The notes under the pieces: model-generated
The model's input: the letters and a program-made list of their open reading frames with translations, nothing else
The model's database searches: none
Told to the model about the DNA's origin: nothing
Made by a program: the position numbers and the translations under genes
NCBI RefSeq assembly: GCF_024362525.1
Contig: NZ_CP101459.1
Span: 496,001 to 560,000 of the forward strand
Direction: 5' to 3'
From: Natrononativus amylolyticus
Lineage (GTDB): Archaea > Halobacteriota > Halobacteria > Halobacteriales > Natrialbaceae
DNA: 64,000 nt
Shown here: one piece after another, positions 44,937 to 53,844 of the stretch
Layout of the letters: every line of letters starts with the position of its first letter
How positions within the stretch are numbered: position 1 is the first letter of the stretch

Positions 44937-45830
44937 TCATTCAGGAGCGATCTCTCGCCTAACCCGGGGAGGATGCGGCATCTCGTCGTCTTTCGTCAGG
45001 GTATTCGTCCCCCATATCGCCGTAATGAGAGCGATAACCGCGAACCACAGCACGATGTGGAATACCTCTGACCGCCCAGTCAATTCGATAGTCTGAACGG
45101 TGAAGTTAGTCCATCCATGCAGCAGGATAACGGCGAGGATGCTCCGGGCGGTGTTGTTATACACCCAAGTGAAGGCCACTGACAACGGAACTATCCCAAT
45201 CATGAACATCCAGAACTCTATCGTTCCGAACCCGACCATGTCGTGCTGATACGACCCTTCGATAAAGAACAGCGGGAGGTGCCAGATCGACCAGACGACG
45301 CCCAGAATCAGGCTCGAAACCAGCGCTGAGCGTTTGAACTGGAGTCGGTCTAACGCATACCCGCGCCACCCCAGTTCTTCGAGGAGCGGCGGAAGCGTTG
45401 CGAAGAACAGAGTCGGGAGAAACGCAATGGGATTAGTGTCAACCTCGTACAGCCACTCGCCTAGCGAGACGCTCGTGCCGCCCAGTACGATATCCGCGAG
45501 CGCTGCGGTGATGACCACCATCGGCGAAAGCAGGAGAACGACGAGGGCCCATCGGGTGCTGATGCGGCGAACCTGTTTGACCCGATTCCAGAAATCTATC
45601 CGGCCCGGCTCATCGTACACGAGATACACGAACCCGATACCGGCGGCGCCGGGGCCGACAAGTCCCAGTAAAAGCAACAGGAGTCCGGCGGCGCTGTCAA
45701 AACTCACGTCCAGAGCGATGGCCCCCAGCCAGCACCCCCACGTGATGGCAAACGTCGCGGCAAAGAAAAGCCAGGGATTCCCGACTGAGACGGACGTATT
45801 GCCAATCGTCGGCGGTGCAGTTTCTCTCAT
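44937..45830 (-). CDS. CPBP-family intramembrane metalloprotease
   Basis: 297 aa, about eight helices. The diagnostic motif is LLEELGWRGYALDRLQ (Glu-Glu catalytic pair, about residue 154) followed by WSIWHLPLFF with the second His-type motif and a later N-rich loop (VYNNTAR). Abi/CAAX-like proteases act in prenyl-protein processing or immunity-type functions in bacteria; archaeal substrates are unknown. It lies between IS-end-like relics, so it may have been moved as a cargo gene. Confidence 0.88.
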   Translation of the reverse strand: MRETAPPTIGNTSVSVGNPWLFFAATFAITWGCWLGAIALDVSFDSAAGLLLLLLGLVGPGAAGIGFVYLVYDEPGRIDFWNRVKQVRRISTRWALVVLLLSPMVVITAALADIVLGGTSVSLGEWLYEVDTNPIAFLPTLFFATLPPLLEELGWRGYALDRLQFKRSALVSSLILGVVWSIWHLPLFFIEGSYQHDMVGFGTIEFWMFMIGIVPLSVAFTWVYNNTARSILAVILLHGWTNFTVQTIELTGRSEVFHIVLWFAVIALITAIWGTNTLTKDDEMPHPPRVRREIAPE

Positions 45831-46180
45831 ACCGCCATTATTGTCCCTCGCTCCTTAATTTGCGGTGATATTGATGGCACCTCTGAACTATCGATAGGTG
45901 AATCAGCCTTGTACATGAAAACTGAGTGTGCTTCTATGCAGGTGTTGACCTTCGACCAGAACGCATCAGTTTTGCTGCATCCCTCCTCTATATTCCGCAG
46001 TCCACTTTTGGCAGTGACTCGGTAGTTTGACCACGATCTGCTGAATAGATAGCGAGACCGTGGTACGGATCAAATCCCGACCGATGTCGAACAGTGGCTG
46101 TTCAATATAGGTGACTTTCATGCTGCACAATACCTAATTCACCGCAACACTTTTCGTTTTTACATACGGTGTTCTGTTGC
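45831..46180. other. Gene-free stretch with a degenerate IS-end copy
   Basis: No convincing reading frame. It contains the third, weaker IS-end-like copy at 45984-46011 (see that entry). An AT-rich block just before 46181 probably carries the promoter of the DUF5518-like gene. Confidence 0.35.
45984..46011 (-). mobile_element. IS-end-like relic, degenerate middle copy
   Basis: CCTCTATATTCCGCAGTCC at 45984-46002 and the following ACTTTTGG parallel CCTCTGTATTCAGCAGTCA plus ACTTTTAT at 46690 onwards. The outer CAACAGAGCC end is not preserved here. Confidence 0.35.
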
Positions 46181-46573
46181 ATGGTTAACACCACGTCTCC
46201 TTCCGCGACGACGGACACCCCACCCGCCGAAGCGAATTCGAACGCTCTGATCAACGGCCTTATCGGCGGTATTGCTGGTATTATCCTTTCGTTCGTCCCG
46301 CTCTCGACGCTTCTCGGCGGCATAATCGCAGGGTATCTCGAAGGGGGACGCCCAGAAGCTGGTCTCAAGGTAGGTGCGATTGCCGGGCTCATCATGCTTG
46401 TCCCCTTCATATTTATTCTCTTGTTCGGAATGGTCTTCCTTGGATTCGGTTGGACTCCTGTTGCGTTCGGTGTGTTTGGGCTCGTAATCATCCTCTTTTT
46501 TATCGCACTCTACACCATCGGGTTGGCCGTTCTTGGAGGGTACCTTGGAGCTTACCTCAAAAACAATCTCTAA
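46181..46573 (+). CDS. DUF5518-like small membrane protein
   Basis: 130 aa from ATG at 46181. A disordered N-terminus (about 20 residues) and four helices. The block LGGIIAGYLEGGRPEAGLKV with paired hydrophobic stretches is characteristic of haloarchaeal DUF5518 proteins. Function unknown. It lies within the pair of IS-end-like relics. Confidence 0.75.
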   Translation: MVNTTSPSATTDTPPAEANSNALINGLIGGIAGIILSFVPLSTLLGGIIAGYLEGGRPEAGLKVGAIAGLIMLVPFIFILLFGMVFLGFGWTPVAFGVFGLVIILFFIALYTIGLAVLGGYLGAYLKNNL

Positions 46574-46691
46574 TTCCTCCTAACCTGTTCTTGCAGAAGA
46601 TCACGAGTGAGCCCCGATCAATTCACATCTGTAGCGAGTGATTCGGTTTTGACTGCCGAAATTTATGAACGAGCCGTGATGGTTCTATCCT

Positions 46692-46741
46692 CTGTATTCA
46701 GCAGTCAACTTTTATCATCTACTGAGGGCTTCAACAGAGCC
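46692..46741 (-). mobile_element. IS-end-like relic, right copy
   Basis: CTGTATTCAGCAGTCAACTT at 46692, then TATCATCTACTGAGGG and TCAACAGAGCC ending at 46741. Reverse complement of the left copy at 44542 with about 75 percent identity by eye. It lies 14 bases from the end of the TauE/SafE gene. Confidence 0.5.
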
Positions 46742-46754
46742 AAAGAGGTGTGTC

Positions 46755-47792
46755 TCAGTCTGCGGCCGTTGCTGCCCCGTTCGCTTCCGCTCGCATCGCC
46801 GTGACGGTGCTGTAGATGACGGCCCCGCTGACCAGCAGCGCCGAAAGCATGATCAGCGCGAAGCCGAGCGTGTTCAGGATATCGATCCCCAGGTAATCGC
46901 CCGTCTGCTGGAAGGCGACGGCGATCGAGCCGCCTAGGAGCATCAGTCCGAAGTAGATCTTGATGTCGCCCTCGTCGACGATGCTCGTCGCCGCCGAGCC
47001 GATGCGGGCGCCGAGTGCGCTCCCGGCGAGCAGCGGCGCGACGATCGAGAGATCCACGCCGCCTTCCATGCCGTAGAGGAACGAGCCGACCCCGCCGGAG
47101 ATGACGATCTCGAAGAGGTCGGTCCCGACCGCGACGGGCACCGGGACGCCGATGAGGTAGAACATCGCGGGCATGCGGATGAACCCGCCGCCGACGCCGA
47201 GGAATCCGGAGAGCAGGCCCGTGACGAACGCGACGCCGAGGATCATCCACAGCGACACCTGGAGGCCGCCCGCGACCGTTACCATCGGCGGCACCCGGTA
47301 AGACTGGATCTTCTTGGCGACGTCCGGGATCGCGTCCGGATCGATCTCCGCGTCCGGATCGTGGTGGCCGCCACCGCCTCCCTCGTCGCCGTCGTTTTTT
47401 AGCGCCGTGTGCGTGACGAACAACCCGATGGCGCCGAGGAGGAAGACGTAGGTGACGCCGATCACGCCGCCCGCGAGACCGATCTCCTCGAGGTAGAAGA
47501 CGCTGACCCGCCCGACCTCGATGCCGACGGTCGTCCCGACGATCATCAGCGCGCCGAGTTTGTAGTCGACCTGGCCGAGGTCGTGGTGTTTCAGCGTGGC
47601 GATGACGGCGGTCCCGAAGACGAACGCCATGCCGCTCCCGACGGCGACGCGCGCGGGGTATCCCATCACCAGCAGCGCGGGGGTGACGAGGAACGAGCCG
47701 CCCATCCCGAAGAAGCCGAACAGCACGCCGACCATGAAGCCGAAGCTCACGAACAGTACGAGTACCGTTACTGCGATGCCAAACAGTTCCAT
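46755..47792 (-). CDS. TauE/SafE-family (TSUP) sulfite/organosulfonate exporter
   Basis: 345 aa, about eight helices in two repeats. TSUP landmarks are LFGFFGMGGSFLVTPALLVMG in the first repeat and LSGFLGVGGGFIRMPAMFYL in the second. A His/Asp-rich loop (GGGHHDPDAEIDPDAI) sits between them. It probably exports sulfite or related sulfur anions, or transports thiosulfate-type compounds. It begins directly after the DUF7512-like gene. Confidence 0.9.
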   Translation of the reverse strand: MELFGIAVTVLVLFVSFGFMVGVLFGFFGMGGSFLVTPALLVMGYPARVAVGSGMAFVFGTAVIATLKHHDLGQVDYKLGALMIVGTTVGIEVGRVSVFYLEEIGLAGGVIGVTYVFLLGAIGLFVTHTALKNDGDEGGGGGHHDPDAEIDPDAIPDVAKKIQSYRVPPMVTVAGGLQVSLWMILGVAFVTGLLSGFLGVGGGFIRMPAMFYLIGVPVPVAVGTDLFEIVISGGVGSFLYGMEGGVDLSIVAPLLAGSALGARIGSAATSIVDEGDIKIYFGLMLLGGSIAVAFQQTGDYLGIDILNTLGFALIMLSALLVSGAVIYSTVTAMRAEANGAATAAD

Positions 47793-47942
47793 CTATCTGT
47801 TCTTGATCGTCTCGATGAGCGGTGGTGCTGCGACTCGCTCGAGGACGCCGTACCCGACGTAGAGGACGACTGCCTCGAGGAGGACGACGCCGACGAGGAC
47901 CGCCGCGTGAGCCGGTGGGGAGAGGGTTGCGAACTCGATCAT
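47793..47942 (-). CDS. DUF7512-like single-helix membrane peptide
   Basis: 49 aa from ATG at 47942 (MIEFATLSPPAHAAVLVGV). One hydrophobic helix (VLVGVVLLEAVVLYVGYGV) with a basic tail (LIETIKNR). The gene ends immediately before the TauE/SafE start, so the two are co-translated; a small partner subunit is likely. Longer in-frame starts add a charged region without family character. Confidence 0.75.
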   Translation of the reverse strand: MIEFATLSPPAHAAVLVGVVLLEAVVLYVGYGVLERVAAPPLIETIKNR

Positions 47943-48035
47943 ATCCGACCTCCGTTCGCTTTCGGTTGTGTGCGTACCATGGGTTACTGCTCGTTTCTCT
48001 CTACTCGGAGAGTGCCTATAACACTTTTGGGAAAC

Positions 48036-48071
48036 TAGCACAATATTACTGCTGGATATCTCACAACTATC
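48036..48071 (-). promoter_or_regulatory. Motif-like sites upstream of the TSUP operon
   Basis: TAGCACAATATT (48036-48047) and ATATCTCACAACTATC (48056-48071) resemble the sulfur-locus motif (TATCACACAATA, TATTCACACAAC). They are 95-130 bases upstream of the operon start. Assignment to the same regulator is inferred. Confidence 0.3.
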
Positions 48072-48408
48072 CCACTCGAATATCTCTATAAGTTATGGGG
48101 ACCAGGAGTTCGCATCGTCGCCGGACCGACAGGCGTGGGCGCGGGTGAAGGCCCCTGTGGACGAAGGTCGGTTCCCCGCTGGGGCGAGAGAGCGGAACGC
48201 GTTCGCGCTCGGCGGTCACCCCCTCGAGAAGCAACGCGGGCGGCAGCGCGGAATCGAGACGTCGAGGGATCGAACCCCCGGTTACTGGACACTCCCCATC
48301 GTTCAGGTTGCTCGATAACTGCAGCCGGATGACGGTCCGAACTGTCCACTGGATGCCTCCGTATTGGGTTAACAAAACAATATTAAACCATCGGGACCTA
48401 CGGGCGGT
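48072..48408. other. Gene-free stretch
   Basis: No convincing reading frame. A short T-arm-like run (minus strand GGGGGTTCGATCCC, about 48263-48276) has no matching acceptor or D-arm, so no tRNA is called. Confidence 0.4.
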
Positions 48409-49251
48409 ATGAAAGCCGTACTGGCGACCGACCTCTCCGCGGCGAGCGAGGCCACGATCGAGAACGAGACCTGCCTCGAGTGTCTGGGTCGGATCGGCAT
48501 CGAGGAGATCCATCTGGTGACGGTCGTCCCGTCCAACGTCCACGCCGGAATGCCCGGGATGGACTTCGAGAAGCGACGAAAGAACGCGCTCGGCCGCTAC
48601 CGTCGCGTCATCGAGGGGGCGGGATTCGACGTCGAGACGCACGTCGTCCGTGGGACGCCTCATCGCCGGATCAACGGCATCGCAGAGACCATCGGCGCCA
48701 GTCTGACGATCGTCGGCTCGCGCGGGAAGAGTCCGCTCGAGAACCGGGTTATCGGCTCGACCGCCCGCAACCTCTCCCGAACGGCGGTGACGCCGCTGCT
48801 CGTCAACCGGATCGAACGCGAAACGGACGAACCGGCCGTCGTCAGAAAACACCTGTTCCAGCGGGTGTTGTACGCGACGGACTTCTCGAAGAACGCAGAC
48901 CAGGCCTTCGAGGCGTTCTCGTACCTTCGCCACGCGACACAGGAAGTAACGCTGGTGCACGTCGAAACGCCGAAGGACCCGGGGTTGTCCGACGACGACC
49001 CCCGGGATCGGCTGACGGCGCTCGCGGCTCGCCTCGAGGAGTGGGACATCGAAACCCGAACCGACGTCCGCCGGGGCGACCCGGCTGAGGAGATTCTCGC
49101 CGCCGAGGCCGAGTACGATCCGACGACGATCCTCGTCGGCACGCGGGGGCACAGCCGGCTTCGCCGCCTGTTGCTCGGGAGCGTCTCCGAGGATCTGGTC
49201 GCCCGTGCGAACGGGAACGTGATGCTGATTCCGCCGAACCGGTCGGTCTGA
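48409..49251 (+). CDS. Two-domain UspA protein
   Basis: 280 aa. First Usp domain (about 1-140) begins MKAVLATDLSAASEATIE and has VGSRGKSPLENRVIGSTAR in place of the loop. The second (about 145-280) begins RVLYATDFSKNADQAF and has VGTRGHSRLRRLLLGSVSE. Both retain the family pattern, so ATP binding is likely. Upstream of a thioredoxin gene on the same strand (90-base gap). Confidence 0.92.
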   Translation: MKAVLATDLSAASEATIENETCLECLGRIGIEEIHLVTVVPSNVHAGMPGMDFEKRRKNALGRYRRVIEGAGFDVETHVVRGTPHRRINGIAETIGASLTIVGSRGKSPLENRVIGSTARNLSRTAVTPLLVNRIERETDEPAVVRKHLFQRVLYATDFSKNADQAFEAFSYLRHATQEVTLVHVETPKDPGLSDDDPRDRLTALAARLEEWDIETRTDVRRGDPAEEILAAEAEYDPTTILVGTRGHSRLRRLLLGSVSEDLVARANGNVMLIPPNRSV

Positions 49252-49341
49252 GGGGCCCTCGAGTCGTCTCCTTCGCACCGTGCTATAGTATTGCAAATCA
49301 AATACACAACTATTATGGGTGCGAGACCCGTACTTCCGTCC

Positions 49342-49770
49342 ATGAGCGACTCCCTCGAGAACGAACGAGAGCGGATCCGCGAGCGGAAGGCGCGCGAGCT
49401 GCGTGAGCGCCTCGAGTCCCGGGAGGGCGGTGGCGACGAACGAACTGAGAGCCCGGCCGAGCCGATCTCGATCCGCGATCAGGGCCACTTCGCGTCGATC
49501 CTCGAGTCGCACTCGCCCGTCCTCGTCGACTGCTACGCCGACTGGTGTGGTCCCTGTCAGATGCTCGAGCCGACGATCGACGCGCTCGCCGCCGAGACGG
49601 ACGCGGCCGTGGCGAAACTCGACGTCGACGCCAACCCGCAACTCACCCAGCAACTCGGCGCCCGCGGCGTGCCGACGCTGCTGGTCTTCGCCGACGGCGA
49701 GCCGGCCGAACGGTTCGTCGGCGTCCAGGATCGGGCGACGCTCGAGGCCGCCCTCGAGCGTCACCGATAG
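49342..49770 (+). CDS. Thioredoxin with charged N-terminal extension
   Basis: 142 aa from ATG at 49342. The first 45 residues form a charged Arg/Glu-rich helix (ENERERIRERKARELRERLE). The thioredoxin fold follows with the active site [11 protein letters not shown] and the cis-Pro segment ARGVPTLLVFADGE. It is a general thiol reductase. A motif-like ATACACAACTATT (49302-49314) lies just upstream. Confidence 0.93.
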   Translation: MSDSLENERERIRERKARELRERLESREGGGDERTESPAEPISIRDQGHFASILESHSPVLVDCYADWCGPCQMLEPTIDALAAETDAAVAKLDVDANPQLTQQLGARGVPTLLVFADGEPAERFVGVQDRATLEAALERHR

Positions 49771-49920
49771 ATCCGCAAATCCAGTCACGCACGCTCGCCG
49801 ACGCCCCGTCGATTAGGCTCGTCTTGGGATGAGCCATATGTGGACCGGACCGAGTCAGTAGCGATGGACCACTGCGTTGTATACGATGCGTCAGTTCTCT
49901 CTGCGGTTATACAAACCGAG

Positions 49921-49959
49921 GAGAATACCTGACCCTTTAGGGTCAGGATGAATCCGACA
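49921..49959 (+). mobile_element. Relic hairpin of an IS200/IS605-like end
   Basis: CCTGACCC-TTTA-GGGTCAGG (49928-49947) is an 8-bp stem with a TTTA loop, preceded by GAGAATA and followed by ATGAATCCGACA. The flanks match those of the hairpin at 28698-28715 (GAGAATC and GTGAATCCGACA), while the stem sequence differs. No gene is seen in 49771-50152. Confidence 0.45.
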
Positions 49960-50152
49960 TTACTCGACGCCAACCACCGTTCGATCGCACGCCAGATCCG
50001 GGCCGAACTCGAGGGCGCGGTGACGTCGCGCCTCCGGTGACGGCGGCCTCCGCATTCCGCACCGCTCGAGACAAGCACCGTCCGCCCGGGCGGGCGGTCG
50101 AGGCGGCCGCTGTGGGGTGGTGATATACCGATCGGCGTGGATAGTCGTGGAG

Positions 50153-50950
50153 ATGGTGCTCCTCGAGGACCTCGTGCTGGTGTTCGTCGCCGGGCTCATC
50201 ACGGCGCTAGCGACCGGTATCGGCGCCCTGCCGTTTTTCTTCTTCGAGGGGATCAGCGACCGCAGGAACGTCGTTCTCTGGGGGCTCGCGTCGGGGATCA
50301 TGCTCTCTGCGTCGGTCTTCGGGCTGCTGGACGAGGGGCTGGCCGAGGGGACGCCGGCCGAGTTGCTCCTCGGCGTCGCGGCGGGGGTGTTGCTCGTCGT
50401 CGTGGCCCGGAACGTCATCCTCGATACCGAAATCGACCCGCGCGAGTACGAGGAAGCCGACTTCAAGAAGCTCGTGCTCATCCTGGGTGTGCTCACGGTC
50501 CACAGCTTTCCGGAGGGGGTCGCAATCGGCGTCTCGTTCGCCGACCTCGGCCTCGAGGGCGGAACGCCCATCCTCGGGTTCACCGTCCCGCTGCTGGCCG
50601 TATTCATGACGATCGCGATCTCGATTCACAACGTCCCGGAGGGGACGGCCATCTCGATTCCGCTCTCGTCGATGGGCGTCGCCAGGTGGAAGCTCGTCTG
50701 GTGGGCCGTCTTCTCGAGTCTCCCACAGCCGATCGGGGCGGTGCTCGCGTTCGCGTTCGTGCAGGTCGCCCGCGAGTTTCTCCCGTTCGGCTTCGGGTTC
50801 GCCGCGGGGGCGATGATCTATCTCGTTCTCACCGAATTCCTGCCCGAGGCGCTGTCGATCGGTGAGGGACTTCCGAACGGTGGGAAGCCGGAACTCGCCG
50901 TTGGCGTCGTCGTGGGCGTTCTCCTGATGCTGCCGCTCGCAGCCATCTGA
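50153..50950 (+). CDS. ZIP-family metal transporter
   Basis: 265 aa from ATG at 50153. About eight helices. The two core metal motifs are present: LTVHSFPEGVAIG and SIHNVPEGTAIS. ZIP proteins import Zn, Fe or Mn; an acidic loop (about 95-105) follows the third helix. Probably a cation importer opposing the CDF and P-type exporters in this region. Confidence 0.93.
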   Translation: MVLLEDLVLVFVAGLITALATGIGALPFFFFEGISDRRNVVLWGLASGIMLSASVFGLLDEGLAEGTPAELLLGVAAGVLLVVVARNVILDTEIDPREYEEADFKKLVLILGVLTVHSFPEGVAIGVSFADLGLEGGTPILGFTVPLLAVFMTIAISIHNVPEGTAISIPLSSMGVARWKLVWWAVFSSLPQPIGAVLAFAFVQVAREFLPFGFGFAAGAMIYLVLTEFLPEALSIGEGLPNGGKPELAVGVVVGVLLMLPLAAI

Positions 50951-51137
50951 CCGACAGGATGTTCGGATGAAACACAATTTCGTCCGGCGAGCCAGTTAGA
51001 CTGCCTATCGGTATGGAGCACCTATCCTCTGAAAACGCACCCGAACGGCTCTCATTAACAATTCCGGTACCGAGTCTTCTGAATCAGTATTGCTCAAAAT
51101 GCGAAATACTTTATGCGCGGAAAGCGTATCGGCTCGT

Positions 51138-52487
51138 ATGGACGACACGTTTGTCATCGTCGGCGGCGACGCTGCGGGGATGAGCGCTGCGAGCAAAGCG
51201 AAGCGCGAGGACCCCGACCTCGGGGTGATCGTCTTCGAGAAAGGCGAGTGGGTCTCGTACGCGGCCTGCGGAATGCCGTACTACGTCAAGGGAGCGGTCG
51301 ACGACCTCGAGGACCTGGTCGCGGTGACGCCCGAGGAGTTCCGCGAGAAGCGCGACGTCGACGTCCGGACTGGCCACGAGGTGGTCGGGGTAGATCCCGA
51401 GGCCAAGAGCGTGACAGTCGACGCCGGCGGGGAGCGATTCGACCAGCCCTACGGGAGCCTGCTGATCGGAACCGGCGCTCGAGCCGTCGTGCCCCCGTTC
51501 GACGGCGTCGATCTCGAGGGCGTGTTCACCCTCGGCCGGATGGACGAGGCAGATGCGATCGAAACGTACGTCACCGACCGCGAGCCGGCGACGGCCGCGA
51601 TCGTCGGCGGCGGCTACATCGGTACCGAGATGGCCGAGGCCCTCTCAGCGCGCGGCGTCGGCGTCTCGATCTTCGAGATGCTCCCGCGGACGCTCCAGCC
51701 CTTCGGCGAGGAGGCCGCGCGGGTCGTCGAGGACCACCTCCGCGAGCAGGGCGTCGACCTCCACCTCGAGACCGCAGTTCAGGGGTTCTCCGGCGACGGA
51801 CGGATCGAGACGGTCGACCTCGAGGACGGTTCGGTTGAAGCCGAGCTGGCGATCGTCGGCGTCGGGGTCGCCCCGAACGCCGAACTCGCAGCGGAGGCGG
51901 GGATCGAACTCGGGCCGACGGGTGCGATCGCGACGGACGAGTACGGCCGCACGAGCGAGGAGGGCGTGTTCGCGGCCGGCGACTGCGCGGAGGCGACGAA
52001 CGTCGTCACCGGCGAGCCCGATCACGTGCCGCTCGCGCTGACGGCCAACCGCGCGGGGCGGGCGATCGGCTCTACGGTCGCGGGTGAGCCGACGCCCACC
52101 GGCGGCACGGCGGCTACTGCTATCGTGAAGGCGTTCGACCTCGGAGTCGCACGAACCGGCGTGATCGACCCCGAGGCCGCGCGAGACGCCGGGTTCGATC
52201 CGGGGTCTGTCACCATCGAGGCAGGCACGCGTTCACACTACTACCCCGGCGCGGAGACCCTGACCGTAACCCTGGTCGCCGACCGCGAGAGCGAGCGCGT
52301 CCTCGGCGCGAGCGTCGTCGGCCGCGAGGGCGCAAAGCGGATCGACACGGTCGCCACCGCGGTACACGCCGGGCTGACCGTGACGGAGCTACAGAACCTC
52401 GATCTCGCGTACGCGCCGCCGTTCAGCCCCGTCTGGGATCCGATTCTGACCGCGGCGAAAGTACTCGGCGGCAAACTCGAGGCGTGA
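51138..52487 (+). CDS. CoA-disulfide-reductase-like flavoprotein
   Basis: 449 aa from ATG at 51138. FAD site VIVGGDAAGMSAASKAKRED, redox Cys in SYAACGMPYYV (about residue 43), NAD-binding AAIVGGGYIGTEMAEAL, and TAAKVLGGKLEA at the end. Members reduce CoA disulfide, CoA persulfide or oxygen with NADH/NADPH. No C-terminal rhodanese is fused. Fits the reactive-sulfur genes nearby. Confidence 0.9.
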   Translation: MDDTFVIVGGDAAGMSAASKAKREDPDLGVIVFEKGEWVSYAACGMPYYVKGAVDDLEDLVAVTPEEFREKRDVDVRTGHEVVGVDPEAKSVTVDAGGERFDQPYGSLLIGTGARAVVPPFDGVDLEGVFTLGRMDEADAIETYVTDREPATAAIVGGGYIGTEMAEALSARGVGVSIFEMLPRTLQPFGEEAARVVEDHLREQGVDLHLETAVQGFSGDGRIETVDLEDGSVEAELAIVGVGVAPNAELAAEAGIELGPTGAIATDEYGRTSEEGVFAAGDCAEATNVVTGEPDHVPLALTANRAGRAIGSTVAGEPTPTGGTAATAIVKAFDLGVARTGVIDPEAARDAGFDPGSVTIEAGTRSHYYPGAETLTVTLVADRESERVLGASVVGREGAKRIDTVATAVHAGLTVTELQNLDLAYAPPFSPVWDPILTAAKVLGGKLEA

Positions 52488-52566
52488 GCCGAGAGGGAAC
52501 GCACGTCCCCCGCAGTTCGGCTCTCCGGTACTGCTGGGGGCGAGTATCCCGCCCGCGTGATGGCCG

Positions 52567-53826
52567 ATGAGCGGCGAGTACACGCAGGGCGTGCGGAAGA
52601 ACTGGCGTCAGTTTCTCCTGCAGGTTCTGACGGTGTTCGCGGTCGGGCTCACGATGGGTGCCGAACGAAACGTCGTCCCGATCATGGGCGCGGAGACGTT
52701 CGGCCTCGAGTCCGTCCTCGTCATCGGCTCGTTCGTGGTGAGTTTCGGGGTCGTCAAGGCCGTTCTCAACCTCTACTCGGGGAAGTGGGCCGACGAGTAC
52801 GGGCGCAAGCCAGTCCTCGTCCTCGGGTGGCTGGCGGCGATCCCGATTCCGTTCATCCTGATCTTCGCGCCGAACTGGTGGTGGGTCACCCTCGGAAACG
52901 TCCTCCTGGGCGTCAACCAGGGCGTCGCCTGGAGTATGAGCATGATCTCGAAGATCGAACTGGCCGGCCCCGACGAGCGCGGCCTGGCCGCCGGCATCGA
53001 CGAGGCGTTCGGCTACACCGGCGTTGCCGTCGGCGCCTGGCTCACCGGCGTGATCGCCGCCCAGTACGGCCTCCGTCCGGAGCCGTTCTACTTCCTCCTG
53101 CTCGTGATCGCCGTCGCGACGCTCCTCGCGGTCGTGTTGATCGAGGAGACGCTCCCGTACGCGCGAGCCGAGGCGGCCGACGACGCGACCGACGGCGAAC
53201 CGGACGAGGAGGCCGAGCTACCGTTCGTGGAGATCGTCAAGCGGGCGACCTACCGCGACCGGACGCTGTTCGCGGCCGCCCAGGCCGGCCACGTCGAGAA
53301 CTTCGTCGACACGCTCGTCTGGATCGCCTTCCCGCTATTTCTCGTCGCCCAGGGGCTCGACGTCGCTCAGGTCGGCGTCGTCGTCGGTGCCCACAGCGCG
53401 GCCTACTTCTTGCAGGTGTACACCGGGCGACTCGGCGATCGGATCGGGCGCAAGCCGCCGATCGTCGCCGGCTTCTTCCTCGCCGGCGGCGGCGTTCTCG
53501 GCATGGTTCTCGTAGAGGGGTACTACGCGTGGATCCTCCTGTCGGCCGTCTCCGGCGTCGGCATGGCGCTTCACTACCCCAATCTCATCTCTGTCGCGAG
53601 CGACGCCGCTCACCCGCTCTGGCGGTCGACCGGACTCGGCGTCTACCGGATGTGGCGCGACTTCGGCTACGCCGTCGGCGCGGTACTTATCGGGATCTCC
53701 ATCGATCTCGTCTCGCTCGAGGCGGCGTTCTACGGAACGGCGGCCGCGATGTTCCTCTCGGGGACGTACGTGATCCTGCGGATGGACGAAACCCATCCCG
53801 AGTTCGGTGATTACGACGTCTCCTGA
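52567..53826 (+). CDS. MFS transporter
   Basis: 419 aa, 12 helices. Loop motif WADEYGRKPVLVLGWLAAI in the first half, DRIGRKPPIVAGFFLAGG in the second. A cytoplasmic acidic loop (about 205-220, ATDGEPDEEAELP) separates the halves. It is not a close paralogue of the two 412/427-aa MFS. Substrate unknown; it begins 79 bases after the flavoprotein stop and may be cotranscribed. Confidence 0.9.
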   Translation: MSGEYTQGVRKNWRQFLLQVLTVFAVGLTMGAERNVVPIMGAETFGLESVLVIGSFVVSFGVVKAVLNLYSGKWADEYGRKPVLVLGWLAAIPIPFILIFAPNWWWVTLGNVLLGVNQGVAWSMSMISKIELAGPDERGLAAGIDEAFGYTGVAVGAWLTGVIAAQYGLRPEPFYFLLLVIAVATLLAVVLIEETLPYARAEAADDATDGEPDEEAELPFVEIVKRATYRDRTLFAAAQAGHVENFVDTLVWIAFPLFLVAQGLDVAQVGVVVGAHSAAYFLQVYTGRLGDRIGRKPPIVAGFFLAGGGVLGMVLVEGYYAWILLSAVSGVGMALHYPNLISVASDAAHPLWRSTGLGVYRMWRDFGYAVGAVLIGISIDLVSLEAAFYGTAAAMFLSGTYVILRMDETHPEFGDYDVS

Positions 53827-53844
53827 CGGGAGTCTCGACCGACG

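Noticed and set aside
48255-48300. T-arm-like GGGGGTTCGATCCC on the minus strand
   Set aside because: No acceptor stem, D-arm or anticodon arm could be folded around it, so a tRNA is not supported.
49771-50152. Short frame DHCVVYDASVLSAVIQTEENT before the hairpin
   Set aside because: It could be a decayed tnpB tail but lacks any recognisable motif, so only the hairpin is called.
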